Notes under the pieces: model-generated | The model's database searches: none | What the model was told of the DNA's origin: nothing | What the model saw: the letters and a program-made list of their open reading frames with translations, nothing else | Source of the DNA: Candidatus Nitrosotalea okcheonensis | GTDB taxonomy: Archaea; Thermoproteota; Nitrososphaeria; Nitrososphaerales; Nitrosopumilaceae | Direction of reading: 5' to 3' | Length of the DNA: 64,000 nucleotides | NCBI RefSeq assembly: GCF_900177045.1 | Contig: NZ_LT841358.1 | Location: 1,474,219 to 1,538,218 of the forward strand | Translations under genes and position numbers: made by a program | In this document: one piece after another, positions 8,730 through 18,612 of the stretch | How the letters are laid out: the number at the start of each line of letters is the position of its first letter | Numbering within the stretch: the stretch's first letter is position 1

Positions 8730-10035
8730 TGGTAGAGGTTAACTCGGCCAGAGCCTTTTTAATGGATTTGCTTGTCACCTGATGACCTCCAGATATCACA
8801 AAGCCACGTTTCATGTCAGATATTATACCGCTTGGAATGCCTGCTTTTGATAGGTTTCTCTTCAAAAGTGAGTGCAGGAATTTTTTGACATCATGAAATT
8901 CTCTTTGTTGCAGTGATAGGATTCTTCCTTGATCATCAACCCAGGTTATCTCGTTCTTGGAATTTCGTAAAATAAAGTTCTCTGATTCTGGTTTTCTAAA
9001 TACCTCTGGACCATTTTTAACCATGAATTTTTCAATTATTGTAGATTGTAGAAGGAAAAGCATGGCAGCCTCTGATTTTTCATCGGTTGTAGCACTCTTG
9101 CGTAATACCTGAAATCCACCAAGCTCAAGTTGGCCAGAAAGTGCGGATGCTCCCCTTTTTACCTGACCCCAAATTATGTCAGGGCTTCTGTGTTTGTAAT
9201 TGAACTTGACAACTAGAACATTTTTTAGGCTCTTTGTCTTTGGCAACAATTTTTTGCTATTGAAAAATTCAAGTGATGGCTTTTTGAGGTAAGCCCTTGC
9301 CGCAAGTATGAACTTGCCAAAATTTTGAGCAGAGATTGCGGTGCCAAGGTTTCTGTTGCTATCTATGGGATCTATTAACACCAATGATGTCTCAAACTTT
9401 TTTGTGGGATTTCCTATTGTTTGTCCTTGGGAAAAGTTTGCCGCAGCCTCTAACATTTTCATAAAGCTTCCATAATGGTAAATTAAAACCTCAGAAACAT
9501 ATCCTCCAAATCCTTCTATTGCTATCTCTGCACCGTAGATGCCAACTCCACCGAGAAATTTTTTGAGTAGCCTTACCTCATTTTTTCCCTCTGCATCTAA
9601 TTTTTCAAGTATGAATTTGGTATGAAATGATGACCTGTCAGCTGCACTCTTCCACTGGCCTTTTTCTACGTCATAGCATGGAACAACGTTTACCTTGGTA
9701 TCTTGAACTACTGCCTCAACGTATGGATGTTCCGAATATCTAACATACGGATGAAATTTTTTCATGGATTCAAAACCGATCTTTCTACCAATCTCCTCAA
9801 ATCGCTTTTCGTCCGTCTCTTTTTTCATCTTGACAAAAATGTCAAGGTCCAGATTGCCCTTGAGCCATGTTCCCTTTGCATAAGACCCGCCAAGCTCAAC
9901 AGATGTAATCTCTGGATATTTCACAATTTCTTTTTTTACCAAGGTGAGGAGATTTTCTGCAAGTATGCCTATTTTTTCCTCTTCCTGTCTTGTGGGAATT
10001 GATATTTTTCTTGCCTGTTCCAAAACGTTTCTCAT
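8701..10035 (-). CDS. cca: CCA-adding enzyme (class I tRNA nucleotidyltransferase)
   Basis: Adds or repairs the 3' CCA of tRNAs using CTP and ATP without a nucleic-acid template. The protein is 444 residues, normal for archaeal class I enzymes. The polymerase beta-type active site is GGSYAKGT (49-56) followed by the carboxylates of DLDIF (Asp63, Asp65). Long central and tail domains follow, as in the archaeal family. The start overlaps thpR by 4 bp. Need for the enzyme is shown directly by tRNA-Pro at 3.2 kb, whose CCA end is not encoded. Confidence 0.92.
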   Translation of the reverse strand: MRNVLEQARKISIPTRQEEEKIGILAENLLTLVKKEIVKYPEITSVELGGSYAKGTWLKGNLDLDIFVKMKKETDEKRFEEIGRKIGFESMKKFHPYVRYSEHPYVEAVVQDTKVNVVPCYDVEKGQWKSAADRSSFHTKFILEKLDAEGKNEVRLLKKFLGGVGIYGAEIAIEGFGGYVSEVLIYHYGSFMKMLEAAANFSQGQTIGNPTKKFETSLVLIDPIDSNRNLGTAISAQNFGKFILAARAYLKKPSLEFFNSKKLLPKTKSLKNVLVVKFNYKHRSPDIIWGQVKRGASALSGQLELGGFQVLRKSATTDEKSEAAMLFLLQSTIIEKFMVKNGPEVFRKPESENFILRNSKNEITWVDDQGRILSLQQREFHDVKKFLHSLLKRNLSKAGIPSGIISDMKRGFVISGGHQVTSKSIKKALAELTSTNELIFGSNK

Positions 10036-10571
10036 TGAGCTAAAATCACCTGTAAATCAGAGTAAATTGGTCCACTAGGGGTTAAGATGCTTTGCTTGAA
10101 CTTTAATTCTGTCATGTTATATTTTCCCAGATCAACTTTCTTGAATTTTTCCATGATGCCTAAGATATCCCCAACCTTGTTCTTTATCCTAAATATTGTC
10201 AGGTGTGGTTTGAAAGGCTTGTCTGGCCTAAATCCAAGGGGCTCTAGTTTTTTTTCTACCTGAGATGCAAGATCTACTAGATGTTTTGATGATGTGTCAT
10301 CTACACCAATCCAGATAACTCGTGGAGATCTTGGGTTTGGAAACGCACCCACATGTGTAAAATTTACATCTATTTTCTTGAATGAAATTGTGCTCAATGC
10401 TTTTTTTACGCTTGACGCAGTATCTTCAGTTATTTCCCCCAAGAAAAGCAATGTAAAGTGCATATTTTTTTTGCTTACTGGCGTTGCACTTATCTTAAAT
10501 TCAGATTGAATCTTGGCAATTGCGTCAAGTATACTCTCATCCTGAATCTCTATTGCAACAAAGGCGCGCAT
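10032..10571 (-). CDS. thpR: RNA 2',3'-cyclic phosphodiesterase (ThpR/LigT)
   Basis: Member of the 2H phosphoesterase superfamily, opening 2',3'-cyclic phosphates on RNA. The 179-residue protein carries both HxT motifs: HFTLLFLGE (His38-Thr40) and HLTIFRI (His123-Thr125). It begins MRAFVAIEI, the usual ThpR opening. It is the first gene of a minus-strand operon with cca, consistent with RNA end processing. Pairing of thpR with cca is frequent in archaea as I recall; the in vivo substrate remains open. Confidence 0.9.
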   Translation of the reverse strand: MRAFVAIEIQDESILDAIAKIQSEFKISATPVSKKNMHFTLLFLGEITEDTASSVKKALSTISFKKIDVNFTHVGAFPNPRSPRVIWIGVDDTSSKHLVDLASQVEKKLEPLGFRPDKPFKPHLTIFRIKNKVGDILGIMEKFKKVDLGKYNMTELKFKQSILTPSGPIYSDLQVILAQ

Positions 10572-10686
10572 TAGTGGAACTCAGTTGTGGCATCTATAAT
10601 GATTTTCGGTAACATCATTGACAAATTTTAGTGGTATATTGTAATTACCTTGTATTTTTAAGGGAATTTCTCTTCTTGGTTGCACC

Positions 10687-11859
10687 GTGAAAGTAACAAA
10701 ATGCGTATGGCAGTACCATAATAAAAAAAACGAATTTGAACCAGTTTTTGATTATTTCAAGTATTGTGCTAATGAAGCAATTCGAATTGGTATTGAAAAG
10801 AACCTAACATCAAAATTTAATCTACATTATCAGTTGTATCATATACTTCGCTTGGATTCTCAATTTCATTGTAAATATGTATATGGTGCACTAGAATGTG
10901 CTGCTTCAAAGCTTAAGTTATACAAAAAAATAATTAAGAAAAAACCTGATGCTAAAAAACCACATGTTTCAACAAATCATTTGATAATGGATAACATGTC
11001 ATATAAAATTGATCAAGACATAATTAGAATCCCGACAGAACCTGAAAAATATGTATTCATTAAATTAACAAAATATGTGTTAGAAAAGATAAGAAATATG
11101 AAACTTGGTCAAATCACAATAACTATTGACAAACTGATTATCTCATACTCCAAAGAAATTCCTGTACATAAATCAACTAATTTTCTTGGAATAGATAGAA
11201 ACTTGAACAATCTCACAACATGTGATTCTTCTGGAGATTACATTATCCATGATCTAGCAAACGCCCAAAAAATAATCACATTATATGGTATAGTGAAAAG
11301 CAAATTCAAACGTAATGATGTAAGAATAAGGAAAAGAATATTTCAAAAATGGTAGATTACAAAGAAATAGAGTAAATAATATCCTGAATTGTACTTCAAA
11401 GAATATTACATCTAAAAATGCTGGAATCATAATGGAGAACCTAAAAGGCATTCGTAAAATATACAAAAAGGGAATGGTCAAGGAACAAAATATAGAGGAA
11501 AGATGAACTCTTGGTCATTCTATGAACTGCAACGACAAATTGAGTACAAAGCAAGATGGCTTGGTTTGCCGGTAAATTATGTAAAAGCAGGTGGAACAAG
11601 TACAAAGTGTGCAATATGTGGGTCAAAGCTAGTACCCGAAGAGCACCGAAAGATGTTTTGTTCAATCTGCAAGACAAGTGTTGATAGAGATATCAACGCT
11701 GCTCGTAACATCTTGCTTAGAGGCACCAAGGTTGTGCCAGACGGGATCACAAGTGAAGCGGTGATGGCGGAATCTGGAATAATTTCTGAAATTTTTCCAA
11801 TAATACGTCGAGTCGATGTGATCAAATCAATTGTTGAAACAAAAATCTCAACAACTTGA
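10687..11859 (+). pseudogene. TnpB (IS200/IS605 OrfB) with two frameshifts
   Basis: RNA-guided nuclease family of IS605-type elements, here broken. The first frame (GTG at 10687 to stop at 11353-11355) covers the N-terminal part and RuvC motif I (GIDRNLNNLTT). The next segment (IIMENLKGIRK) lies in a second frame. The C-terminal part from about 11480 is in a third: NSWSFYELQRQ, zinc ribbon CAIC...CSIC, then VDRDINAARN. An extra A in the run near 11346-11350 and a missing base near 11466-11474 would restore one frame. All three catalytic positions (D, E, D) are still encoded, so the damage looks recent, or two sequencing errors. No TnpA or inverted repeats like those of the 30.4-kb element are seen. 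Confidence 0.85.
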
Positions 11860-11892
11860 TAGTACCTTTCCGGTAGCTTCATAGACTAGGGG

Positions 11893-12453
11893 ATGAAATT
11901 TGTGAGTGTGAAACTAATCATATGTCTTACAGGAATGCCCGGAGCTGGAAAAACCACAATAGCTGAGGGCTTGAAATCAAAAGGCTTTGATAAAATTACA
12001 ATGGGCGATGCTGTAAGGGAAGAAGCTACGAGAAGAAAGATAGATCCTACGGGGGCTAATCTCGGTAAAATCATGATTGAACTGCGAGAAAAAAATGGTC
12101 AAGGCGCAGTGGCTGAACTCATAAAAGACGTAATCCAAAATTCCAAGTCTGATGTTATACTTGTAGATGGGGTGAGATCGCTTGCAGAGGTAAATGTCTT
12201 GAAAAAAATCGGCACTGTCAAAGTTCTTGCAATTCATGCATCTGGCGATACAAGATACAAGTTTCTAACAGGGAGGGGAAGATCCGATGCTCCATCTGAC
12301 CGTGAAGACTTTACAAAAAGGGATTCAAGAGAAATTGGGGTAGGCATGAGCGAATCAATTGCACTTGCAGATGAAACAATCTCAAATAACAATATGACAA
12401 TTCAAGAACTTGTTGATACTGCATATCGAGTAATCAAAGGTTGGATGAATTGA
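11893..12453 (+). CDS. UPF0200 nucleotide kinase-like protein (dephospho-CoA/adenylate kinase fold)
   Basis: P-loop NMP kinase-like protein of 186 residues. Walker A is TGMPGAGKTT (13-22). DGVRS (near 93-97) and RGRSDAPSD (about 127-135) resemble lid and base contacts of dephospho-CoA and adenylate kinases. The archaeal UPF0200 family is usually next to UPF0201, as here: the next gene starts 13 bp before this stop. The exact substrate is not established from sequence. A GTG a few codons downstream is an alternative start. Confidence 0.8.
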   Translation: MKFVSVKLIICLTGMPGAGKTTIAEGLKSKGFDKITMGDAVREEATRRKIDPTGANLGKIMIELREKNGQGAVAELIKDVIQNSKSDVILVDGVRSLAEVNVLKKIGTVKVLAIHASGDTRYKFLTGRGRSDAPSDREDFTKRDSREIGVGMSESIALADETISNNNMTIQELVDTAYRVIKGWMN

Positions 12454-12854
12454 AGATTCCAAATGTTGTCTGCAAGATCGAAGTCTATGCTGCAGTAAAT
12501 CCATCTGAAGATCCAGACAAAGTCAGGCTTGCCGTATCTCATGTCATACTGGAAACAGATTACCAGTACAAGGAAGGGAGTATCAAGGCAACCTCAAACC
12601 AGTTGAACTCGCTTGTAAAAATTCAGGAGACAATCAAGAAGCATCGAACCAACAAAATCTACCGAAGACAGATGCGATTTAATACCAAAGGAGATACTAC
12701 TTGGTTTTACCTCAACAAGCAGGCAGCCTTTGTGGATGTCATTGCAGCATGCGAGGAGGCAGAAGAATCTGCTATGGGTCCAATCAAGGTAATACTTCAT
12801 TCCAAAGACCTTGATAAGGTAGTAGACTGGCTTGCTCCTGAGATGACAGAATAA
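12441..12854 (+). CDS. UPF0201 family protein (COG1931-like)
   Basis: Small archaeal protein of 137 residues with a mixed alpha/beta pattern, matching the UPF0201 family in length and in its partnership with UPF0200. Start TTG at 12441 overlaps the UPF0200 gene; a second TTG at 12450 is possible. The family resembles ribosomal protein L5-like/RNA-binding folds. The segment RTNKIYRRQMRFNTKGDTTWFYLNKQAA suits nucleic-acid contact, but RNA binding is inferred. It shows no metal site or membrane segment. Confidence 0.75.
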   Translation: MDELKIPNVVCKIEVYAAVNPSEDPDKVRLAVSHVILETDYQYKEGSIKATSNQLNSLVKIQETIKKHRTNKIYRRQMRFNTKGDTTWFYLNKQAAFVDVIAACEEAEESAMGPIKVILHSKDLDKVVDWLAPEMTE

Positions 12855-12929
12855 CTGGATAAATTTACTACATTTACTCAACTAGTGTGCATTTGTGCTT
12901 TTTTATGAAAACCCCAAGAAAAGTATTGC

Positions 12930-13790
12930 TTGATAGGAAAATTGATCATTATTGGAATTATAATAGCTACAATAGCTATCTTGGTACCAAATGCATCAAA
13001 ATTATTTCAAAGCGTACCATCATCTATCGATACTGTAAAAGGCAAGATTGATCAAGTTGCAGGCAGCAAGGGAATAATCAACGATTCCAAGTTAGCCATA
13101 AAGGAATTGGGCCTAGGTGCAAACTCGATCTTAAATACATCTTCAACAAATAACAACTTGACATCTGTTTATCAGCTTGCTCCACAATACGTAACTCAAC
13201 AAAACTATACGGGCCAAGTCTTTGAAAAGACTGGCAATACATGTCAAATCTCTGTTCCAGGATTGGCCCAGACAATAAATGGAATAAAGCAGCTGACTGG
13301 AATAATTCAACTTGATCAATGTACATCAAATGTAGGTGATCCTGTGCAGGTGACAAAACTCACAGCAAAACCGAATTCTCCACCGGTAGATGTTCCAAGT
13401 GGCCTAACCATTTCCCCTTATTCTAATAACGGTAACACGGTCCCAACTGGTGCCACATCATCCAATACGCCTGCCTTGCCAACTCTCCCATCTTATTATC
13501 AAACAGTCCAGCTAACTACAATAAACCAAGGAAACAGTGCAATGCTAAATTTTGATGATACATCTGGTCAAACAAAATCAGTCATAGTCACAATGAGAAA
13601 CAGTAACACTGTCTTGTTTACTGGAACATTTTACTCTTCAAAGTTTTCGACCGAAGTCAAGGATGTTCCAAACACACCACACATAATAGAGATGACAATA
13701 GATAATACAATTTATGGAACATTGCATGCATCTGTATATGCACCATCAAATATGCAGAACTCTACTATAACTGGAATTTTATCACAATAG
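12930..13790 (+). CDS. Membrane-anchored or secreted Ser/Thr/Asn-rich protein
   Basis: A 286-residue protein starting with TTG at 12930. A hydrophobic segment (about 3-20, IGKLIIIGIIIATIAILV) serves as signal anchor. The rest is extracellular in character: few charges, many Ser, Thr, Asn and Pro, with a Pro/Thr linker near 150-185 and a C-terminal beta-rich domain (about 190-286) with two N-x-S/T sites near its end. Two cysteines in the middle (NTCQIS, LDQCTS) could form a disulfide. No family is recognised; a pseudopilin-like or S-layer-associated role is a guess. Confidence 0.6.
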   Translation: MIGKLIIIGIIIATIAILVPNASKLFQSVPSSIDTVKGKIDQVAGSKGIINDSKLAIKELGLGANSILNTSSTNNNLTSVYQLAPQYVTQQNYTGQVFEKTGNTCQISVPGLAQTINGIKQLTGIIQLDQCTSNVGDPVQVTKLTAKPNSPPVDVPSGLTISPYSNNGNTVPTGATSSNTPALPTLPSYYQTVQLTTINQGNSAMLNFDDTSGQTKSVIVTMRNSNTVLFTGTFYSSKFSTEVKDVPNTPHIIEMTIDNTIYGTLHASVYAPSNMQNSTITGILSQ

Positions 13791-13854
13791 GGTCAATAAG
13801 CAAATTTTGTATCACTTGATCTAGAATTTTGTAAAAACAGGAAAAGGTGTAATG

Positions 13855-13964
13855 GCGTGATCCTGTATAGGCAAAAGCATTCTCTTGCCGCTTCGTACAA
13901 CGAATTGTACTTAACTATATACCATTTTTCACAGGATCACGCAAATTCATTTGTCAGAATTTGC
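13855..13964. other. Folded intergenic element (ncRNA or bidirectional terminator candidate)
   Basis: In the 338-bp gap between two convergent genes, a perfect 12-bp inverted repeat GCGTGATCCTGT/ACAGGATCACGC (13855-13866 and 13931-13942) encloses two hairpins. These are GGCAA/TTGCC (13870-13874 and 13885-13889) and GTACAA-CGAA-TTGTAC (13895-13910). A further 8-bp hairpin GCAAATTC/GAATTTGC (13941-13948 and 13957-13964) abuts it. Together this resembles a three-way junction. On the minus strand the CGAA loop reads TTCG. Strand and function are unknown. The rest of the gap (13965-14128) is AT-rich without a gene. Confidence 0.45.
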
Positions 13965-14128
13965 ATCTTTCCGCATTGTTCTTCATACGTTCTTCTCTTA
14001 TTTAATAATTAGTGTGATTTATTTCATAAATAAATTTTATTTAATATAAATTATTGCGATTATATCTAAAATAATCAACAATCTCCTGTCAACTAGTAGA
14101 ATTAATCTGAAAAATTTGAATCCTGAAA

Positions 14129-14860
14129 CTAGGATAATATGTCAACAAGTCTTGGAAGTGCCTTTGCAGCAGATGTTCTAAGGGATAGGTACATGCTTGA
14201 GGACATTGGGGTTTGATCAATATTTACCTCAACCATTGTAGCACCATTCTGTCTGGCATAGACTGGCAATAGGTTTGCAGGAGAAACTACAAGCGAGGTT
14301 CCGACAACCACCATCACATCACAAGATCTTGCCTCTTCTATGGCAGACTCCCACACCTTCTGCGGTAAAGCCTCACCAAACCATACAACATCAGGCCTTA
14401 ACATATTTCCACACTTGCAGAGCGGTGGAATCTGGGAGAACTCAGATGTAATCTTGTCGTTAAAATCACAAACAGTACACCTGATTGTAATTATACTTCC
14501 ATGTAATTCATAAACACTTGAGCTTCCAGCCCTTTGGTGAAGACCATCAATGTTTTGGGTCAGAACAGAAATTTGTTTATACTTTTCAAGTTCTGCAATT
14601 GCAACATGGCCAGGATTTGGATTTGCATCAAGTATATTTTTTCTTCTCTCTTCGTACCACTCCCATACAAGTTTTGGATCCTCATAGAATGCATCTATTG
14701 TTGCAAGCTTCATTGGATCATATTTTCTCCAGAAACCATCTTTTCCGCGAAATGTGGGAATTCCACTCTCCTGAGAAATTCCTGCCCCTGTCACAAACAC
14801 AATTTTTTTCGCTTGTCTTAGTTTATCAGATATGACATCCCACATTTTATTTGATATCAA
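14129..14860 (-). CDS. Sir2-family NAD-dependent protein deacylase
   Basis: NAD-dependent lysine deacylase, 243 residues. It has GAGIS (25-29), IPTFRG (34-39), QNIDGLH (102-108), the catalytic His in YELHG (His120), and a zinc site from Cys128-x2-Cys131 and Cys148-x-Cys150. The segment [12 protein letters not shown] closes the NAD pocket. The short form is usual in archaea. It is the last gene of a minus-strand cluster and its start overlaps rnz by 14 bp. Chromatin (Alba-type) or metabolic enzyme targets are known for archaeal homologs; the target here is unknown. Confidence 0.9.
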   Translation of the reverse strand: MISNKMWDVISDKLRQAKKIVFVTGAGISQESGIPTFRGKDGFWRKYDPMKLATIDAFYEDPKLVWEWYEERRKNILDANPNPGHVAIAELEKYKQISVLTQNIDGLHQRAGSSSVYELHGSIITIRCTVCDFNDKITSEFSQIPPLCKCGNMLRPDVVWFGEALPQKVWESAIEEARSCDVMVVVGTSLVVSPANLLPVYARQNGATMVEVNIDQTPMSSSMYLSLRTSAAKALPRLVDILS

Positions 14861-15746
14861 TCTCTAAGAGATCCCTTGCAGCAGTAACTGAACCATGAAT
14901 TGTCTTTGCCTCATTGACAAGCTCCTCCACATCTTCATATCTTGCAGAAAAGTGTGTCAAGATAAGATTTGAAACACTTGCTTTTTTGGCAAGCTCTGCA
15001 GCTTCCTTTGATGTAGAGTGATAGTTTTCTTTTGCCTTGTCTTGCAATGCACCAGAATATGTAGAATCAAATGTCATGTAATTGCAACCCTTAAAAAATT
15101 CTGCAAGCTTGTGTGTAGGTCTCGTATCTCCTGATATGCCAATCTTGATACCCTGACGCTTTTCTCCTGTTACATCAGATGGCCTAACCAATCTCTCCCC
15201 AATTTTTATCTCATTGCCATTTTGAAGTTCATGCCAGAGCCTTCCCTCTGGAATGCCAAGTTCCTTTGCCTTTTCCGGGTAAAACTTACCAGGCTTGTCT
15301 TTTTCTGTAAAAAGATACGAATAGGCAGGAATCGAGTGCTCCGCCTCACATACGTGAATATTAAATCCTGAATCGTCAAAGACAAGCCCCTCCTTAATCC
15401 TAGTTATCCTGACAGGAAATGTCAGCCCAAAATTCAGTATTTTGAGATTTGCCGCAATAAATTCTTCAATTCCAGTTGGGCCATAGATGTCAACAGATTC
15501 TGTTCTATTCTGTAATGACATGGTCTGCAACAAGCCAAGTATTCCTACACAATGGTCTCCATGCAAATGCGTCACAAAGATTCGCATCTTTTTGTTCCAG
15601 CCAAGCTTTGCCTTTGAAAATGCAATCTGTGCACCCTCACCTGCATCAAACATCAGTATCTCCCTGTCAAGTACCAGACAGATGCAGGTCATGCCGCGTT
15701 CCGCAGTTGGCTGTGCTGCCGATGTTCCTAAAAATACTAGCTTCAT
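14847..15746 (-). CDS. rnz: Ribonuclease Z (tRNA 3' endonuclease)
   Basis: Metallo-beta-lactamase-fold endonuclease that removes tRNA 3' trailers. The 299-residue protein shows [10 protein letters not shown] at the N-terminus, the metal motif THLHGDH (59-65), a later GDTRPT and the C-terminal HFSARY. Length matches the short bacterial/archaeal form. Its start overlaps the upstream tRNA methyltransferase gene by 4 bp, so both tRNA maturation steps are coupled. CCA is not encoded in the tRNA seen here, so trailer cleavage must precede CCA addition. Confidence 0.92.
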   Translation of the reverse strand: MKLVFLGTSAAQPTAERGMTCICLVLDREILMFDAGEGAQIAFSKAKLGWNKKMRIFVTHLHGDHCVGILGLLQTMSLQNRTESVDIYGPTGIEEFIAANLKILNFGLTFPVRITRIKEGLVFDDSGFNIHVCEAEHSIPAYSYLFTEKDKPGKFYPEKAKELGIPEGRLWHELQNGNEIKIGERLVRPSDVTGEKRQGIKIGISGDTRPTHKLAEFFKGCNYMTFDSTYSGALQDKAKENYHSTSKEAAELAKKASVSNLILTHFSARYEDVEELVNEAKTIHGSVTAARDLLEIDIK

Positions 15747-16675
15747 CTTACTGCAATCACTCTGGTCAAGCTCTTATGCCTGTAGATCTCGTATTTCTTT
15801 GCTTTGCTTATTTCTTCCACCTCTAGACCTTTTTTGTATACCATTACAAGTTTTTTTCTCTTTGGTATGACTGACACAAAATCTTGGATCAATTTCTTTG
15901 GAGAAACAGATGACCTTGACGATATTCCATATGGAAGATCAGTTACGATAGCATCTATCTTATCCGTAATATTTTGTATCTCTTCATAGCCAGAATTTAT
16001 CACCCTAGAATCAAATCCATTTGCAGCAAGATTTTTTCTTGTAATCTTACACATTATTTTATCAAAATCAATTCCAATAGAGTTTATTCCCATAGACTCT
16101 GCCTCTAACAAAATTGTACCAGTGCCGCAAAAGGGATCACAAATAGTATCTTTCTCCTTTAATCCAGACAAATTTACAATACATCTTGCAAGCTTCATGT
16201 CTAGTTCATGCGGATGCTTGATTAACTTTGTTGAAAATTTTGGTCTACTATTACAATCAGAATATCCTAGATATTTTTCCGAGTCCGTAATGATAAGATA
16301 TACTGTAATCTGTGGGTCTGAGAGTGATACTCTAGAGCCCCATTTTCTTGAGAGTATTCCACCGACTTGTCTTTCAAGTGCAGACGAGCCTATATTTTTT
16401 GACGTCAAGTTTATTGTTCTGCATACAAATGACTGCGGCACAGGTATTTGCGGGTCAATCTTTGTGACATCATTAAATGTACCTGCTATAATTCCAGAAT
16501 ACCTGACAAATGTTGCCCTGCCTGATATCCTGTACCATGGTATCTTTGATGATACCATGACAAGTCTTGGATTTGATTTTATAGTTGACTTGGGATCATA
16601 GCTTTTTGATATTGTGATTATCTCGTCTCTTGCAAGGTCTTCATATTGTTTTTGCAATACAAAAAAGCTTGACAT
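15743..16675 (-). CDS. THUMP-containing tRNA (guanine-10-N2) methyltransferase family protein
   Basis: SAM-dependent RNA methyltransferase of the Trm-G10/TRM11 group (COG1041), 310 residues. The N-terminal part (about 1-150) corresponds to the NTD/THUMP region. The catalytic domain has [13 protein letters not shown] (180-192) and DLPYG (246-250), a variant of the N-methylating D/N-P-P-Y motif. m2G/m22G10 formation in tRNA is the likely activity. The gene begins directly after prs, ending one base before it, and overlaps rnz by 4 bp, which places it in a prs-trm-rnz-sir2 operon. Confidence 0.82.
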   Translation of the reverse strand: MSSFFVLQKQYEDLARDEIITISKSYDPKSTIKSNPRLVMVSSKIPWYRISGRATFVRYSGIIAGTFNDVTKIDPQIPVPQSFVCRTINLTSKNIGSSALERQVGGILSRKWGSRVSLSDPQITVYLIITDSEKYLGYSDCNSRPKFSTKLIKHPHELDMKLARCIVNLSGLKEKDTICDPFCGTGTILLEAESMGINSIGIDFDKIMCKITRKNLAANGFDSRVINSGYEEIQNITDKIDAIVTDLPYGISSRSSVSPKKLIQDFVSVIPKRKKLVMVYKKGLEVEEISKAKKYEIYRHKSLTRVIAVR

Positions 16676-17554
16676 TCAGGTTATTGCCTTTGCAATTAAT
16701 GGCGATACATCAACAATCGATGTCTTGCCTGGTATAGTATTCGCGCTGATTATCTTTGTAACTCCAGCTCTTATGATATTCTTCTCTGCATCTCCAATTA
16801 GCAGTGAATGTGTACAACATGCATAGACCTTGCCGCTTTTTTGTTTCTTTAAAAATTCTGCAGCCTTTACAATACTACCTCCTGTACTTATCATGTCATC
16901 AACTAGTATGATGTCTCTACCCCTGACTCCTTCAAGACCCTTGGATTTTATTGCAACATTTCCAGTCTTTCGGTCTCTATGTTTTTCTAGCGCGATATAG
17001 TCAACACCAAGAAATTCTGCAAAATTTCTTGCTCTTTCAACTCCTCCCTTGTCGGGTGATACCACAAGAGGAAAATTAAGAGACATTTTCTTGAAATGTC
17101 TTGCAAGCTCTTCTACTGCACTGATGTTTTTTACAGGGATATGGAAATGTTCTAGCGCAATCATACTGTGAATATCAACTACAATTATCTTGGTTGCCCC
17201 TGCTGCCTTGAACATTTTTGCAACAAGTTCCATGGTAGTAATCTCGCCTGGCAGAAACTGTCTATCTTGTCTTGCATATCCCATATATGGAATAACAACA
17301 TATACTTGAGAAGAAAATACTCTTGCCTGTGATGTTATTGCCAAGCAGCGAAGAAGATTTGAGTCAACTGGTGGATAGATTGATTGTACCACTAGAATCT
17401 TTCCACTAGGTTTTCCCTTGAGTGTAATCTTACTTTCCCCATCTGGAAATACCCGTAATTCACAGCCAATGAATTTTGATTTTAATTTAAAAGCAATTTT
17501 TTTTGCCAATTGTTCAGAAGATGGTCCGCCAATAACTGTAAAATCAATCATCAA
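16676..17554 (-). CDS. prs: Ribose-phosphate pyrophosphokinase (PRPP synthetase)
   Basis: Makes PRPP from ribose 5-phosphate and ATP for nucleotide, histidine and archaeal pentose metabolism. The 292-residue protein has FPDGE (36-40), the flexible-loop region RQDRQFLPGE (95-104), VVDIHS (125-130) and the PRPP-binding motif ILVDDMISTGGSI (216-228). Length and loop fit archaeal class enzymes. It is the first gene of the cluster with the tRNA methyltransferase, rnz and sir2. Confidence 0.92.
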   Translation of the reverse strand: MMIDFTVIGGPSSEQLAKKIAFKLKSKFIGCELRVFPDGESKITLKGKPSGKILVVQSIYPPVDSNLLRCLAITSQARVFSSQVYVVIPYMGYARQDRQFLPGEITTMELVAKMFKAAGATKIIVVDIHSMIALEHFHIPVKNISAVEELARHFKKMSLNFPLVVSPDKGGVERARNFAEFLGVDYIALEKHRDRKTGNVAIKSKGLEGVRGRDIILVDDMISTGGSIVKAAEFLKKQKSGKVYACCTHSLLIGDAEKNIIRAGVTKIISANTIPGKTSIVDVSPLIAKAIT

Positions 17555-17637
17555 TCAAATCGAGCCTTGGGCTATTCTTAAGTTTTGAGGGAAATATGAA
17601 TAGGAGAATTTACAATCATACAAAACTTGAATACATG

Positions 17638-17643
17638 TTTAAA
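17638..17643 (+). promoter_or_regulatory. Probable TATA box of the BtuF-like gene
   Basis: TTTAAA centred about 26 nt before 17668, the ATG of MKLVSFLPS. This spacing predicts a leaderless mRNA beginning at the ATG and argues against the longer start at 17596. Confidence 0.45.
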
Positions 17644-17667
17644 GCAAATGTCATTAGATGTTCACTC

Positions 17668-18585
17668 ATGAAATTAGTCTCTTTTCTTCCAAGTGCAACT
17701 GAGATATTGTATGAGCTAGGAGTAGAAGATCAGGTCCTAGCTGTAACACACGAATGCAACTATCCAGCAGAGGCCATGACAAAGCCAAGAGTTATTCATT
17801 CCTCCTTTGATCCGCAAAAAATGTCTAGCCAAGAAATTGACAACAAGGTAATGGAGCTGGTAGATGCAGGAAAAGACATCTATATCATAGATGAACAAGT
17901 TCTCAAAAAAGCAAATCCAGATCTTATTGTAGCACAGGGAATATGTGAAGTGTGTTCGCCTTATACAAGAGAAATAAACAAAGCAGTAACACTACTTGGA
18001 GGCAAGCCAGAGGTTCTTGTTCTAGATCCGAAAAATCTTGACGGCATACTAGAAAACATCATTGAGGTGGGAAATAAAGTAGGAAAACAGGAAAAGGCAA
18101 AAGATTTTGTTATAAAATTACAGAAAAGAATTGATTACATACAAAACACCCCAAAAGTTTCAAGACCCAAGATACTCTGCATAGAGTGGCTTGATCCGTT
18201 CTTCTCAGCAGGTCACTGGATCCCTCAGATGGTGGAAATTGCAGGTGGCATAAACGGAATCAGCTCAACCGGAGACAGGTCAAGAAAAATACAGATTGAC
18301 GAGATGATATCATTTGATCCAGACATTGTAATCCTAATGCCCTGTGGATTTGATGTAAACAGAACACTTGTTGAATACGAAAAATTGCTTGAAAACAACA
18401 AATGGAAAAAGATCAAGGCAGTAAGCAGGGGAGAAGTTTATGTGGTAAATGCAAATGAATACTTTAGCAAGCCAGGCCCAAGAACTGTAACAGGCCTTGA
18501 GATTTTGGCCAAAATAATTCATCCTGACACATTCCGAGAACTACAAATTCCTAAACAATCTGTTCAAAAAATTGATTCTGAATAA
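17668..18585 (+). CDS. Cobalamin-type ABC substrate-binding protein (BtuF-like)
   Basis: Periplasmic-binding-protein fold of the BtuF/FecB class, 305 residues from the ATG at 17668. SFLPSATEILYELG and THECNYP at the N-terminus, then PDLIVAQGICEVC and WLDPFFSAGHW, are characteristic of B12-binding proteins in this family. No signal peptide is evident with either start, so the protein may be cytoplasmic or exported unusually. No ABC permease or ATPase gene lies beside it. Its role could be cobamide binding or salvage, complementing the cbi genes at 53.7-56.4 kb. Confidence 0.75.
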   Translation: MKLVSFLPSATEILYELGVEDQVLAVTHECNYPAEAMTKPRVIHSSFDPQKMSSQEIDNKVMELVDAGKDIYIIDEQVLKKANPDLIVAQGICEVCSPYTREINKAVTLLGGKPEVLVLDPKNLDGILENIIEVGNKVGKQEKAKDFVIKLQKRIDYIQNTPKVSRPKILCIEWLDPFFSAGHWIPQMVEIAGGINGISSTGDRSRKIQIDEMISFDPDIVILMPCGFDVNRTLVEYEKLLENNKWKKIKAVSRGEVYVVNANEYFSKPGPRTVTGLEILAKIIHPDTFRELQIPKQSVQKIDSE

Positions 18586-18612
18586 TAAATCAGCTGACAT
18601 CCTCAGGGTAGG

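Noticed and set aside
11577..11882. Minus-strand frame of 101 codons
   Set aside because: Antisense to the C-terminal part of the broken TnpB; no independent signals.
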